A stretch of 64,000 nt of DNA from Bradyrhizobium algeriense (lineage in GTDB: Bacteria > Pseudomonadota > Alphaproteobacteria > Rhizobiales > Xanthobacteraceae). Where the stretch lies: NCBI RefSeq assembly GCF_003062295.1, contig NZ_PYCN01000023.1, forward strand, positions 46,074 to 110,073, in the 5' to 3' direction. Shown one piece after another: positions 17,767 to 27,102 of the stretch (positions are counted from its first letter, which is position 1; each line of letters opens with the position of its first letter). The position numbers were made by a program, and so were the translations under genes. The notes below the pieces were generated by a model. It was not told the DNA's origin and did not search any database. It saw only the letters and a program-made list of their open reading frames with translations.

Positions 17767-18561
17767 ATGACTAATCGCTTCTTGATTACGGTCGCGACAG
17801 CGGCCCTGATCGCCGGAACCGGCTTTGCGAATGCGCAGGGTACCGGAATGGGGCGTGACGCAGGGTCACCAGGTTCCACAACGCAGCAGAGCGCGCCCTC
17901 CGAACGCGGTGGTGGTGCGTCGGGCGGCACGATGCAGCGCGATAGCGGCGGCACGACGGGTATGAAGGGTGCGGAATCCGAGAAGTCGACGGGCGCTGAA
18001 AAGAGCCAGCGGTCCGAGGACCGCGCGAAGGGCGGCAAGGACATGAAGGCCGAGGGTAAGGAAGACCGCGGCGGCATGAAGTCCGAACAGAAATCCGAAA
18101 AGGGCCAGACCACCGGCCAGGGCATGCAACGTGATCAGGGCACGACGCAGCGTGACCAGACGCAGCGTGACCAGACCACGACCCAGGGTCGCGATCAGCC
18201 GAGCCGTGACCAGAAGGCTCAGGGCAAGGAGGACCGCATGCAGACCCAGACTCAGGGCGGAGCTGCGGGCCAAAGCACGACCACGACGGGCCAGGCTGGC
18301 GCGGCAGCGAAGCTCTCGACCGAGCAGCGCACCCAGATCACCAGCGTGATCAAGGAACAGCGCGTGTCGCCGGTGACGAACGTCAACTTCTCGATCTCGG
18401 TCGGCACTCGCGTCCCGCGCGACGTGACCTTCCACACCCTGCCGGAGCGCGTGGTGACGATCTACCCGGAATGGCGCAGATATAAGTTTATCCTCGTCAA
18501 GGAGCAGATCGTGATCGTGGATCCGAACACCTACGAGATCGTGGCTGTTCTGGAAGCCTGA
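17767..18561 (+). CDS. DUF1236 protein with RDQ-rich low-complexity region
   Basis: 264 aa from ATG 17767. The signal peptide ends near FANAQG (about residue 24). Residues about 25-185 are low complexity: Gly/Ser/Thr-rich, then Lys/Glu-rich, then several copies of RDQT/QRDQ. The folded C-terminus (about 185-264) matches DUF1236, with TEQRTQI, the VNFSISVGTRVP stretch and VVTIYPEWRRYKFI. The family is frequent in Bradyrhizobium and its function is unknown; an extracytoplasmic, possibly stress- or envelope-related role is inference. It stands as a single gene between two terminators. Confidence 0.85.
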   Translation: MTNRFLITVATAALIAGTGFANAQGTGMGRDAGSPGSTTQQSAPSERGGGASGGTMQRDSGGTTGMKGAESEKSTGAEKSQRSEDRAKGGKDMKAEGKEDRGGMKSEQKSEKGQTTGQGMQRDQGTTQRDQTQRDQTTTQGRDQPSRDQKAQGKEDRMQTQTQGGAAGQSTTTTGQAGAAAKLSTEQRTQITSVIKEQRVSPVTNVNFSISVGTRVPRDVTFHTLPERVVTIYPEWRRYKFILVKEQIVIVDPNTYEIVAVLEA

Positions 18562-18584
18562 CAGCGGGCTTTCGCAACGATTGA

Positions 18585-18613
18585 GGGCGGGCAGAAATGC
18601 CCGCCCCTTTTTT
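18585..18613 (+). terminator. Intrinsic terminator after the DUF1236 gene
   Basis: GGGCGGGCA (18585-18593), GAAA loop, TGCCCGCCC (18598-18606), then a run of six T. The remaining 250 bases up to aroQ show no further gene. Confidence 0.92.
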
Positions 18614-18866
18614 ATGGTCGAAATTTCCGTGGTGACTTTAGCCTGAGCCCCGGACGTTCGGGTCCAGGCCGCGTGACAATGGCGCGCGGCAGATCCAGGC
18701 CGATTACCAGGCATTGGTTAACGAAGCAGTTTCAGGAGGTTCTGCACGCCTTTTTATGAACAGGATGAGGCCTTTCAAAGGTTCAAAAGCGCCCTAGAGG
18801 CTTCCCCTTGGCCGCGTTGTTACCTATAACCCCGCGACCTGTCCCGCCCCGTTTACTGGAATTTGG

Positions 18867-19346
18867 ATGGCCCAAGGAACTCCCCAAGCCTCTGCCGCGA
18901 CGATCTATGTGCTCAACGGCCCGAACCTCAACATGTTGGGGATACGGGAGCCGGAAAAGTATGGCCATGCGTCGCTCGCCGATGTCGAAAAGCTTTGCGT
19001 GGAAACCGCAGCGCAATTCGGCCTGAAGGCCGATTGCCGCCAGTCCAACCGCGAAGGCGAATTGATCGACTTCATCCACGAGGCGCATGCCAAGAAAGTA
19101 GCCGGCATCATCATCAACGCCGGCGGCTATTCGCACACCTCGATCGCGTTGCACGACGCGCTGGTCGCGGTGAAAATCCCGACAGTGGAAGTGCATATCA
19201 GCAACATCCACGCCCGCGAGAGCTTCCGTCATCACTCCTACACGGCCATGGCCGCCTTTGCATCGCTCTGCGGCTTCGGCATCGATGGCTACCGGCTCGC
19301 AATATCAGGCCTTGCCGCCAAACTCGGCGCCAAGGCCACAACCTGA
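18867..19346 (+). CDS. aroQ: Type II 3-dehydroquinate dehydratase
   Basis: Third step of the shikimate pathway, 3-dehydroquinate to 3-dehydroshikimate; 159 aa, the usual size. Signatures of the type II family are NGPNLNMLGIREP (catalytic Tyr replaced as usual by the following loop), the INAGGYSHTSIALHDAL block and the catalytic-His loop VEVHISNIHARESFRHHSY. It lies directly before accB-accC, a common alphaproteobacterial order, and is probably in their operon (77 bp gap). Confidence 0.95.
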   Translation: MAQGTPQASAATIYVLNGPNLNMLGIREPEKYGHASLADVEKLCVETAAQFGLKADCRQSNREGELIDFIHEAHAKKVAGIIINAGGYSHTSIALHDALVAVKIPTVEVHISNIHARESFRHHSYTAMAAFASLCGFGIDGYRLAISGLAAKLGAKATT

Positions 19347-19423
19347 CTTCAAATCCTGACGTCGAACGAAACCAAGCCTGACGCTTACGCCGTCACCCAC
19401 ATCGAGAATTCCGGATCAAGAGC

Positions 19424-19909
19424 ATGGCCCGCCAGCCCGACAACAAGTCAGCGGACAATTCAGCCGCAAATCTGAAGAGCGACGACAGCGCGCTCATTCG
19501 CGAACTCGCGCTGTTGCTGGATGAGACCAGCCTGACCGAGATCGAGATCGAGCGCTCCGGCTTGCGGGTGCGGGTCGCGCGCAACATCACGGTATCGGCG
19601 GCGATGCCGGCGGGCTTCCAGCCGGCGGCCGCGGCGGTAGCCGTCCCCGCGGCGGGTGCCGATCTGGCCAAGCATCCGGGCGTGGTCCCCTCGCCGATGG
19701 TCGGTACCGCCTATTGGGCGCCCGAGCCCGGCGCCAAGCCGTTCATCGACGTCGGCAGCAAGGTATCGGCCGGGCAAACGCTGCTGATCATCGAAGCGAT
19801 GAAGACGATGAACCAGATCCCGTCGCCGCGCGCGGGCACGGTGACGCAGATTCTCGTCGAGGACGGCCAGCCGGTCGAATTCGGCGAGCCGCTCGTGATC
19901 ATTGAATAA
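19424..19909 (+). CDS. accB: Biotin carboxyl carrier protein of acetyl-CoA carboxylase
   Basis: 161 aa. N-terminal region with the IRELALLLDETSLTEIEIE segment, an Ala/Pro linker (about residues 60-80), and a biotinyl domain with the acceptor lysine in IIEAMKTMNQI (about residue 125). It carries carboxybiotin between AccC and AccAD for malonyl-CoA synthesis. It is 23 bp upstream of accC, so cotranscribed. Confidence 0.96.
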   Translation: MARQPDNKSADNSAANLKSDDSALIRELALLLDETSLTEIEIERSGLRVRVARNITVSAAMPAGFQPAAAAVAVPAAGADLAKHPGVVPSPMVGTAYWAPEPGAKPFIDVGSKVSAGQTLLIIEAMKTMNQIPSPRAGTVTQILVEDGQPVEFGEPLVIIE

Positions 19910-19932
19910 GTTCGTCAACGTCAGGCGCTGCG

Positions 19933-21291
19933 ATGTTCGATAAGATTCTCATAGCCAATCGCGGCGAGATCGCGCTCCGCGTGCTGCGCGCGTGCAAGGA
20001 GCTCGGCATCAACACCGTTGCGGTGCATTCGACCGCCGACGCCGACGCCATGCATGTGCGGCTCGCCGACGAGAGCGTCTGCATCGGCCCGCCGCCGTCG
20101 AAAGATTCCTATCTCAACGTCCCCGCACTGCTCGCGGCCTGTGAGATCACCGGCGCGGACGCGGTGCATCCCGGTTACGGCTTCCTGTCGGAGAACGCCC
20201 GCTTCGCCGAAATCCTCGCCGAGCACAATCTGCATTTCATCGGCCCGAAGGCCGAGCACATCCGCCTGATGGGCGACAAGATCGAAGCCAAGAAGACCGC
20301 CAAGCGGCTCGGCATCCCCGTCGTTCCGGGTTCCGATGGCGCGGTCTCGCCCGACGATGATGCGCTCGCGATCGGCAAGGCGATCGGCTTCCCCGTGCTG
20401 GTGAAGGCCGCCGCCGGCGGCGGCGGACGCGGCATGAAGGTGGCGCACTCCGCCGACGATTTGATGATGGCGCTGTCGACCGCATCCAACGAGGCCAAAT
20501 CGGCCTTCGGCGACGCCTCAGTCTATCTCGAAAAATACCTGCAGAAGCCGCGCCACATCGAGATCCAGATTCTCGGCGACGGCCGCGGCGGTGCGATCCA
20601 TCTCGGCGAGCGCGACTGCTCGCTGCAGCGCCGCCACCAGAAGGTCTGGGAAGAAGGCCCCTCGCCGGTTCTCGCCGCCGCCGCCCGCGCCAGGATCGGC
20701 GAGACCTGCGCCAAGGCGATGCGGGACATGAAGTATCTCGGCGTCGGCACCATCGAATTTCTCTATGAGGATGGCGAGTTCTACTTCATCGAGATGAACA
20801 CCCGCATCCAGGTCGAACATCCCGTCACCGAGAGCATCACCGACATCGACCTCGTGCTGGAGCAGATCCGCATCGCCGCCGGCGGCGACCTGCCCGCGAA
20901 GCAGGAAGAGATCGCCATCATCGGGCATGCCATCGAATGCCGCGTCAATGCGGAAAATCCGCAGACCTTCCGCCCGTCGCCTGGCAGGATCACGCAATTC
21001 CACCCGCCCGGCGGGCTCGGCGTGCGGATCGATTCCGCCGTTTATCAGGGCTACGTCATTCCGCCTTATTATGACTCGCTGGTCGGCAAGCTGATCGTGC
21101 ACGGCAAGACCCGCGCCGAATGCCTGATGCGGCTGCGCCGGGCGCTCGACGAGATGGTGGTCGACGGCATCGAAACCACCCTGCCGCTGTTCCGGGCTCT
21201 GGTCCGGGAGGCCGACATCATCAACGGCGACTACCACATCCACTGGCTCGAGCAGTACCTTGCCGGCCAGCCGCTGGACGGCAAGACCTGA
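19933..21291 (+). CDS. accC: Biotin carboxylase subunit of acetyl-CoA carboxylase
   Basis: 452 aa, standard length. ATP-grasp enzyme that carboxylates biotin on AccB. It shows the N-terminal MFDKILIANRGEIALR, the Gly-rich ATP loop KAAAGGGGRGMK, the catalytic EMNTRIQVEHPVTE and the C-terminal dimer region. It completes the aroQ-accB-accC run. A 117-bp gap separates it from an unrelated kinase operon, although in many related genomes aat follows accC. Confidence 0.97.
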   Translation: MFDKILIANRGEIALRVLRACKELGINTVAVHSTADADAMHVRLADESVCIGPPPSKDSYLNVPALLAACEITGADAVHPGYGFLSENARFAEILAEHNLHFIGPKAEHIRLMGDKIEAKKTAKRLGIPVVPGSDGAVSPDDDALAIGKAIGFPVLVKAAAGGGGRGMKVAHSADDLMMALSTASNEAKSAFGDASVYLEKYLQKPRHIEIQILGDGRGGAIHLGERDCSLQRRHQKVWEEGPSPVLAAAARARIGETCAKAMRDMKYLGVGTIEFLYEDGEFYFIEMNTRIQVEHPVTESITDIDLVLEQIRIAAGGDLPAKQEEIAIIGHAIECRVNAENPQTFRPSPGRITQFHPPGGLGVRIDSAVYQGYVIPPYYDSLVGKLIVHGKTRAECLMRLRRALDEMVVDGIETTLPLFRALVREADIINGDYHIHWLEQYLAGQPLDGKT

Positions 21292-21409
21292 GCGAAAAAC
21301 CACCTGAAATATTCGACGGCGCATGGAACCGTCGGGTTCCATCGCACGTTGGAGTGCAAAAGGGGGTGTCAGGGGCGCTTGTTCCGTTTGTTCATGACGA
21401 GAGATCACC

Positions 21410-22942
21410 GTGACCGCTAATGCCCAGCGCAAGCGCGCCATGGGGCACATCCTGCTGCTTGCGGCGGGGCTCTTGGTGTTGACCGCGATCAGCGCCGGTT
21501 CGGTCCATCTGGTGAACAAGGCGCGCGAGGACGCGCGCAAGGTTCTGCGCACCCTTGAGGTTGAAAACCAGATATCGCTCGTCCAACTGCAGTTGCGGCG
21601 GGCCGAAAGCGCACAGCGCGGCTACCTCGCGACATTGCGGCCGGATTTTCGGACCGATTTTGAGCAAGCTCTATCCGAACTGACGCCGGCGCTGACGCGG
21701 TTGAGCCAGCTCCTCAGCGACAATCCGGTTCAAAGGCGGCTCATCAGCGAGATGATGCCGCTCTACGATCAGCGGATCGAGGAATTCCGTACGACTATCG
21801 AACTGGCCCGGTCGCAACGCATGAACGACGCTGCCAAGATCGTCCGCGAGGGCATCGGGCGCGACACCATGAAACATATCGAAGATCTCGCGGGCCGGAT
21901 GCGGGCCGAGGAGGACCGTCTGTTTGTGGAGCGCACGACCAACGCCGACCGCAGCCAGACGCTGGCAGCCTCGATCACCGGCATCGGCTCGGGCCTAGTC
22001 GTCGTGCTGGCCGGCATCGCTATCTTCCTGGTCCGACGTTCATCGCATGCGCGCGACCAGGCCGACGCCAGACTGCGCGACAGTCATCTCAACCTCGAGG
22101 CCGCGATCGACGAGCGTACCGCGGACCTGCGCGAAGCCAATGACGAGATCCAGCGCTTCGCCTACATCGTCAGCCACGATCTGCGCTCGCCGCTGGTGAA
22201 CATCATGGGCTTCACCAGCGAGCTGGAGGAATTGCGCGGCGACATCTTCAAACGGATCGCAGCGCTTTCCCGCGAGCAGTCCGCCGCGCAGCCTGCCCCG
22301 GAAAACGCCACCGATACCGCCGAACCCGTGCTCGAGGGCTCCGACAAGCAGCTCTCGGAGGATTTCTCCGAGGCGCTCGCCTTCATCAAGTCGTCGATCG
22401 GCAAGATGGACCGGCTGATATCGGCGATCCTGAGCCTCACCCGCGAGGGGCGGCGCGAGTTCGAGCCGGTCTGGATCGATACCAGGGAGCTGATAGACGG
22501 CATCGTGGCGACTGTGGCGCATCAGGCGGCGGAAGCCCAGGCCGAGATCCGGATCGACGCGCTGCCGAATATCGTCAGCGATCGCCTTGCGCTGGAGCAG
22601 ATCTTCTCCAATCTGATCGACAATGCACTCAAATACCTCAAGACCGGAGTCCCCGGCGAAATCAGGGTACGTGGCCGCACCAAGCTCGGCTTTGCGATTT
22701 TCGAGATCTCGGATAATGGGCGCGGCATCGATCCCAAGGACCATCAACGCATTTTCGAATTGTTCCGCCGCGCGGGAACCCAGGACAGGCCCGGACAGGG
22801 CATCGGCCTTGCCCATGTCCGCGCCTTGGTGCGCCGCCTGGGAGGTACCATGTCAGTCGCGTCGGAACTTCACCAAGGCAGCACATTCACGATTACACTG
22901 CCTATCAATTGGCCAGTCGGTAACCGGAACACACGGACATGA
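21410..22942 (+). CDS. CHASE3-domain sensor histidine kinase
   Basis: 510 aa, GTG start. Transmembrane segment (about 12-33), periplasmic CHASE3 region (about 40-180), second transmembrane segment (about 182-205), coiled coil, HisKA with the phosphoacceptor in IVSHDLRSPLVN, an unusual Ala/Glu-rich insertion within the dimerisation region (about residues 285-320), and a HATPase domain with NLIDNALKY and GRGI motifs. It overlaps the next receiver gene by ATGA, so translation is coupled. The signal is unknown; CHASE3 is a common extracytoplasmic input domain. Confidence 0.92.
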   Translation: MTANAQRKRAMGHILLLAAGLLVLTAISAGSVHLVNKAREDARKVLRTLEVENQISLVQLQLRRAESAQRGYLATLRPDFRTDFEQALSELTPALTRLSQLLSDNPVQRRLISEMMPLYDQRIEEFRTTIELARSQRMNDAAKIVREGIGRDTMKHIEDLAGRMRAEEDRLFVERTTNADRSQTLAASITGIGSGLVVVLAGIAIFLVRRSSHARDQADARLRDSHLNLEAAIDERTADLREANDEIQRFAYIVSHDLRSPLVNIMGFTSELEELRGDIFKRIAALSREQSAAQPAPENATDTAEPVLEGSDKQLSEDFSEALAFIKSSIGKMDRLISAILSLTREGRREFEPVWIDTRELIDGIVATVAHQAAEAQAEIRIDALPNIVSDRLALEQIFSNLIDNALKYLKTGVPGEIRVRGRTKLGFAIFEISDNGRGIDPKDHQRIFELFRRAGTQDRPGQGIGLAHVRALVRRLGGTMSVASELHQGSTFTITLPINWPVGNRNTRT

Positions 22943-23379
22943 ATATTCCCGTCACCATCATCATGATCGAGGACGATGAGGGCCATGCGCGCCTGATCGA
23001 GCGAAATATCCGCCGGTCCGGTGTCAATAATGAGATAATCCCGTTCACCAGCGGTACAGCCGCGTTGAACTATCTCTTTGGCCAGGATGGAACGGGCCTC
23101 GACCACAAGGGCTGCGCGCTCCTGATCCTGCTCGACCTCAATTTGCCCGATATGACCGGCATCGACATTTTGAAGCGGGTCAAGGAAAACAAATATCTCA
23201 AGACCACGCCGGTGGTGGTGCTGACCACGACCGACGATTCCCAGGAAATCAAGCGCTGTTACGACCTCGGGTGCAATGTCTACATCACCAAGCCCGTGAA
23301 CTACGAAAGCTTCGCCAACGCCATTCGCCAGCTCGGTTTGTTCTTCTCCGTCATTCAGGTTCCTCCGGCCGCCACATGA
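22939..23379 (+). CDS. Stand-alone response regulator (Rcp1-like receiver)
   Basis: 146-aa single receiver domain with acidic pair IEDDE, phosphoacceptor in LLDLNLPDMTG, Thr in VLTTTDD and Lys in YITKPVN. There is no output domain. Start and stop overlap both neighbours by ATGA, so the three proteins are made together. It likely shuttles phosphate between the CHASE3 kinase and the following receiver-kinase, as in phytochrome-type phosphorelays; this link is inference. Confidence 0.93.
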   Translation: MNIPVTIIMIEDDEGHARLIERNIRRSGVNNEIIPFTSGTAALNYLFGQDGTGLDHKGCALLILLDLNLPDMTGIDILKRVKENKYLKTTPVVVLTTTDDSQEIKRCYDLGCNVYITKPVNYESFANAIRQLGLFFSVIQVPPAAT

Positions 23380-24467
23380 AACCAGCGACGCCGACACTGC
23401 TGTATATCGACGACGACGCCGGGCTGGCCCGGCTAGTCGACCGCGGCCTGACGCGGGCAGGCTTCAAGGTCGTCCACGCGGCGAGCGGTGAGCAAGGGCT
23501 GGCGCGGCTGGCGCAAGGCGGCATCGATGTGGTTGCGCTCGACCAGTTCATGCCGGGTCTCGACGGCCTCGAAACGCTGGAACAGATCATGGCGATAGCG
23601 GACGCCCCTCCCGTAGTGTTCGTCACGGCCGCCCAGGATTCGGCGATCGCCGTTACGGCGCTGAAGGCCGGCGCCGCCGACTATCTGGTCAAGGACACGC
23701 ACGGCGATTTCATCCCCCTGCTCCAGGTCGCCGTCAACGGCGCCCTGCGGCAGGCCGAGCTTCAGCGCGCCCGCGACGAGGCCGAAGCCGAGGTCCACGC
23801 CTCGCGCGACCGCTATGCGGCGCTTGCCGCCGAACGCGAGGTGCTGCTGCGCGAAGTCAACCACCGCGTCGGCAATTCCCTGCAGATCATCGCCTCGCTG
23901 CTGCATTTGCAGGCCAATTCGACGACCCAGGACGACGTCAAGGCGGCGCTGACCAATGCGATGGGCCGCGTCGCCGCGGTCGCCCAGGTGCATCGCCGCC
24001 TCTACACCTCGCACGACCTCAAGAGCGTACTGTTGAACCAGTATCTCGAAGCCCTGCTGGAAGACCTCCGGCGTTCGGCCGAGGGCAACAGGATGTCGCG
24101 GCTGACGCTCAAGGCCGAACCGATCGAGATCGACCCGGACCGCGCGGTGGCGATCGGCATCATCGTCAACGAGCTGGTGATGAACGCCGTCAAATACGCC
24201 TATCCCGACGGCGCCGGTCCGATTCACGTCGAGCTCAAGCCCGAGGGCGACGACCTCGTGGTCGCGATTGCGGACGACGGCGTCGGTCTCAACGCCAAGG
24301 CCGATCCGCGCTCCACCGGCATGGGGCAACGCATCGTGAGCGCGATGGCCGCGAAGCTCGACGCCAGCGCCGAGCGCGATCCGGACCATCACGGCACCAG
24401 GATCGTGCTGCGCTTCCGCCGCATCCCGGCGGCGGCGCCGAAATCGACCAACGCCGCGGCGAGTTAA
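23376..24467 (+). CDS. Receiver-linked HisKA_2 histidine kinase
   Basis: 363 aa from ATG 23376, which overlaps the preceding stop. N-terminal receiver (about 1-125) with IDDDAG; the phosphoacceptor position is VALDQFMPGLDG. A short coiled coil follows, then a HisKA_2 domain with HRVGNSLQIIASLLHLQ and a HATPase domain with NELVMNAVKYAY. It has no membrane segment, so it acts in the cytoplasm as an intermediate or output of the relay. HisKA_2 kinases in alphaproteobacteria include general stress response kinases that feed PhyR; no phyR or ecfG is nearby. Confidence 0.9.
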   Translation: MKPATPTLLYIDDDAGLARLVDRGLTRAGFKVVHAASGEQGLARLAQGGIDVVALDQFMPGLDGLETLEQIMAIADAPPVVFVTAAQDSAIAVTALKAGAADYLVKDTHGDFIPLLQVAVNGALRQAELQRARDEAEAEVHASRDRYAALAAEREVLLREVNHRVGNSLQIIASLLHLQANSTTQDDVKAALTNAMGRVAAVAQVHRRLYTSHDLKSVLLNQYLEALLEDLRRSAEGNRMSRLTLKAEPIEIDPDRAVAIGIIVNELVMNAVKYAYPDGAGPIHVELKPEGDDLVVAIADDGVGLNAKADPRSTGMGQRIVSAMAAKLDASAERDPDHHGTRIVLRFRRIPAAAPKSTNAAAS

Positions 24468-24472
24468 AGCCG

Positions 24473-25267
24473 CTAATCCCTCGGCGTCGCCGCCTCGATC
24501 GCGCGCGCGGTAGCGAGGAGAACGTCCGCCACCTCGATTGCGCGACGCGGGCTCAACCTGTTTCGGATGGCGGAGAGCGTAATCGCGGCGGCTGGCTGGC
24601 CGTCCGGCGTCCGGATCCAGGCTGAAAGCGACTTCGTTCCCTGCACCAGGCCGACATCGCGCAGATTGTAGCCCCGGCGGCGCGCGAGCTGGACCTGGCC
24701 GAGCACCGTCGCCGTGTCGGTTCGGTAGGCGCCAAATCTGGTTTCGTTGGCGAGCACAATCTTGCGCGCTTCAGGGGCAGGCATGGCGGCCAGTATCGCC
24801 ACCCCCGCGCTGCTGACGCCCAGCGGACGCCGCACACCGACCTCAATCGACAACACCTGGATCGGATAGCTGCCGATGCGGCGCGCCACGCATAGCGTGT
24901 CGAGCCCGGTGCGCACCGTCAGGAACAAGGTATCGCCGAGTTCCGCCGACGCCTCCGCGAGATGCGGCTCGGCTGCAACCATCAGGGGTGAACGCGATGG
25001 ACGCGCCAGCGCCAGTTCGGGCACCTGGCGGCCGACGACGTAATTTCCTGTCCGCTCGCTGCGCTCGACAATCCCCTCCTCGATCAGCACATGCACGATG
25101 CGATGTACCGTCGGACGCGCGAGCGAGGTCGCTTGCACGACTTCAGCCAGAGGCACGCCTTTTTCCCCGCCAACCGCGAGCGTTCGCAGCACGGCCAAGG
25201 CGCGGCGGATCGCCTGCCCGCCTTGCCGCGGCCCTCGCCCGCGCGCCTTTAACAGACCGTTTGTCAT
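24473..25267 (-). CDS. IclR-family transcriptional regulator of the adjacent catabolic cassette
   Basis: 264 aa from the start at 25267. Winged helix-turn-helix (about 20-80; PLAEVVQATSLARPTVHRIVHVLIEEGIV) followed by the IclR effector-binding domain with GVSSAGVAILAAMP. It is divergent from the Bug-type gene, 170 bp away, with a perfect inverted repeat in between. The likely ligand is a substrate or intermediate of the six-gene catabolic operon. An ORF extension upstream to 25498 overlaps the divergent gene and is rejected. Confidence 0.9.
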   Translation of the reverse strand: MTNGLLKARGRGPRQGGQAIRRALAVLRTLAVGGEKGVPLAEVVQATSLARPTVHRIVHVLIEEGIVERSERTGNYVVGRQVPELALARPSRSPLMVAAEPHLAEASAELGDTLFLTVRTGLDTLCVARRIGSYPIQVLSIEVGVRRPLGVSSAGVAILAAMPAPEARKIVLANETRFGAYRTDTATVLGQVQLARRRGYNLRDVGLVQGTKSLSAWIRTPDGQPAAAITLSAIRNRLSPRRAIEVADVLLATARAIEAATPRD

Positions 25268-25278
25268 ACGCGCTGTCC

Positions 25279-25295
25279 TGTCCACAATGTGGACA
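25279..25295. promoter_or_regulatory. Palindromic candidate IclR operator
   Basis: TGTCCACAATGTGGACA is a perfect inverted repeat around a central A, located 12 bp from the regulator start and 142 bp from the divergent catabolic operon. Position and symmetry suit an IclR-type site. Confidence 0.6.
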
Positions 25296-25436
25296 AAAAC
25301 ACCACAATTTGGTCGACAGCGGAAGGGCCGCGCGCAAGATCGCGACGCGGAACAATACATGCGCATGCTGCTGGGACGGGGCTCGCGCAAAACAACAAAA
25401 TGTAGCGGCGAATATGCCGCTTTTCGGGAGAATGCG

Positions 25437-26414
25437 ATGAAAATTTTCGCGATCGCAGGCGTCGCTGTATCGGCACTATTCCTGGCAGCGTTGAGCACGC
25501 CGGCCGACGCCCAGCAATGGCCGGCGCGGCAGGTACGCCTGATCGTGCCCTATCCGGCAGGCGGCAATGTCGACAGCGCGGCGCGGGTCATCGCCGACAG
25601 GCTGCAGGCGAAGCTGGGCCAGCCGTTCATCGTGGAAAACAAGGCCGGCGCCGGCGGCCTGATCGCCGGCGAGGCGTTCGCGAAAGCCAAACCCGACGGC
25701 TACGCCCTGTTCGTCGGCGCCAACGGCCCCGTGCTGTTCGCACCCGAGATCGCCAAGCGCGAGGCCTATAACTGGAAGCGGGATTTCCTTCCGATCACCT
25801 CGATCACGATGACGCCGCTGGTGCTCGAAGTGCATCCGACGGTGCCGGCCCAGAATCTGAAGGAATTCATCGAGCTTGCCCGCCGCGATCCCGGCAAGCT
25901 GACGATGGCTTCTCCCGGTCAGGGCACCACCAACCATCTGCTCAGCGAGTTGATGCAGTCGTCGCTCGGCCTGCAATGGCTGACGGTGCACTACCGCGGC
26001 AACGCACCGGCTCTCAACGACCTGATCGGCGGACAGGTGCAATTTGCGCTGGACCAGATCTCGGTCGGACTGCCTTCTATCAAGAGCGGCATGCTGCGCG
26101 CGCTCGCCGTCACCGGCAGCCACCGCGCCTCATGGCTTCCGGATGTCCCGACCTTCACCGAACTCGGCTACAAGGAACTCGACGGCCAGACCTTCACCGG
26201 CCTGTTCGCGCCATCAGGCACGCCGGCCGAGATCGTGACCAAGCTCCACGATACCCTCGCGGAGATCCTGAAAGATCCCGCCATCGTCGAGAAGTTCAAC
26301 GCGCTCGGCGCCGAGGCTGTATCGATGACGCCGGCGGAGTTTACGAGCTACCTCGAACGCGAGGACGCCAAGTGGATTCCCGTGGTCCGCAAGGCGAACA
26401 TCAAGGCTGACTGA
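25437..26414 (+). CDS. Bug-family (TctC-like) periplasmic solute-binding protein
   Basis: 325 aa from ATG 25437 (GGGAG upstream). Signal peptide ends near ADAQQ (about residue 24), followed by the family start WPARQVRLIVPYPAGGNVDSAARV. The central MASPGQGTTNHLLSELM segment is also typical. It would bind a carboxylate for a tripartite tricarboxylate transporter, but no TctA or TctB membrane partners are near, as is common for orphan Bug proteins. It leads a tightly spaced six-gene operon (11 bp to the next gene), so its ligand is probably that pathway's substrate. Confidence 0.9.
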   Translation: MKIFAIAGVAVSALFLAALSTPADAQQWPARQVRLIVPYPAGGNVDSAARVIADRLQAKLGQPFIVENKAGAGGLIAGEAFAKAKPDGYALFVGANGPVLFAPEIAKREAYNWKRDFLPITSITMTPLVLEVHPTVPAQNLKEFIELARRDPGKLTMASPGQGTTNHLLSELMQSSLGLQWLTVHYRGNAPALNDLIGGQVQFALDQISVGLPSIKSGMLRALAVTGSHRASWLPDVPTFTELGYKELDGQTFTGLFAPSGTPAEIVTKLHDTLAEILKDPAIVEKFNALGAEAVSMTPAEFTSYLEREDAKWIPVVRKANIKAD

Positions 26415-26425
26415 GGCGCATCCCG

Positions 26426-27043
26426 ATGCGGATCGATCCTGCATATCTCGACCCCGAAACGGCCTACCGGCTGATCACCGGCGTCGTAGTGCCCCGCCCG
26501 ATCGCCTGGGTGACCAGCCTGTCGGGTAGCGGGGTGCTCAACCTCGCCCCCTTCAGCGCCTTTATGTTCGTCTCGCCGAAGCCGCCGATGCTGGCCATCA
26601 GCGTCGGCCGCAAGGGCACAATCTACAAGGATACCGCGCAGAACATCCTCAACAACGAGGAGTATGTCGTTCACATCGCGGATTCGAGCCTGATGAAGGC
26701 GGTGCACGAGAGTTCCACCGAGCATCCGCCCGATGTCAGCGAGGTCGAGGAATTGCGGCTCTCGACGCTACCGGGCGAACGCATCAAGGTGCCCCGTCTG
26801 GCCGCCGCGCCGATCGCGATGGAATGCCGCTTCCGGCAATGCCTCGAATTCGGCGAAACCCGCAGCCGGCTCATCGTCGGCGAGGTGCTGGTCTTCCATA
26901 TCAGGGACGGGCTGCTGAACAACGGCAAGATCGAAACCGAGGCGCTCGATCCGATCTGCCGCATTGCCGGTCCGCGTTACGCCAAGCTCGGCGAGATCGT
27001 CACCCTGAAGCCCGTGTTCCAGACCTCGAAAACTGAATCCTGA
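26426..27043 (+). CDS. Flavin reductase-like FMN-binding domain protein
   Basis: 205 aa. It matches the flavin-reductase-like split-barrel fold, with VVPRPIAWVTSLSGSGVLNLAPFSAF near the N-terminus and PPMLAISVGRKG, of the DIM6/NTAB type. It may supply reduced flavin to a monooxygenase or act directly on a substrate. No monooxygenase partner lies in the cassette. Confidence 0.85.
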   Translation: MRIDPAYLDPETAYRLITGVVVPRPIAWVTSLSGSGVLNLAPFSAFMFVSPKPPMLAISVGRKGTIYKDTAQNILNNEEYVVHIADSSLMKAVHESSTEHPPDVSEVEELRLSTLPGERIKVPRLAAAPIAMECRFRQCLEFGETRSRLIVGEVLVFHIRDGLLNNGKIETEALDPICRIAGPRYAKLGEIVTLKPVFQTSKTES

Positions 27044-27102
27044 AGCGTCGAAAGGCGCGCCGTCGCCCGCGTGAACGCGGCGCTGATCCGGAGATCCACC
27101 GC

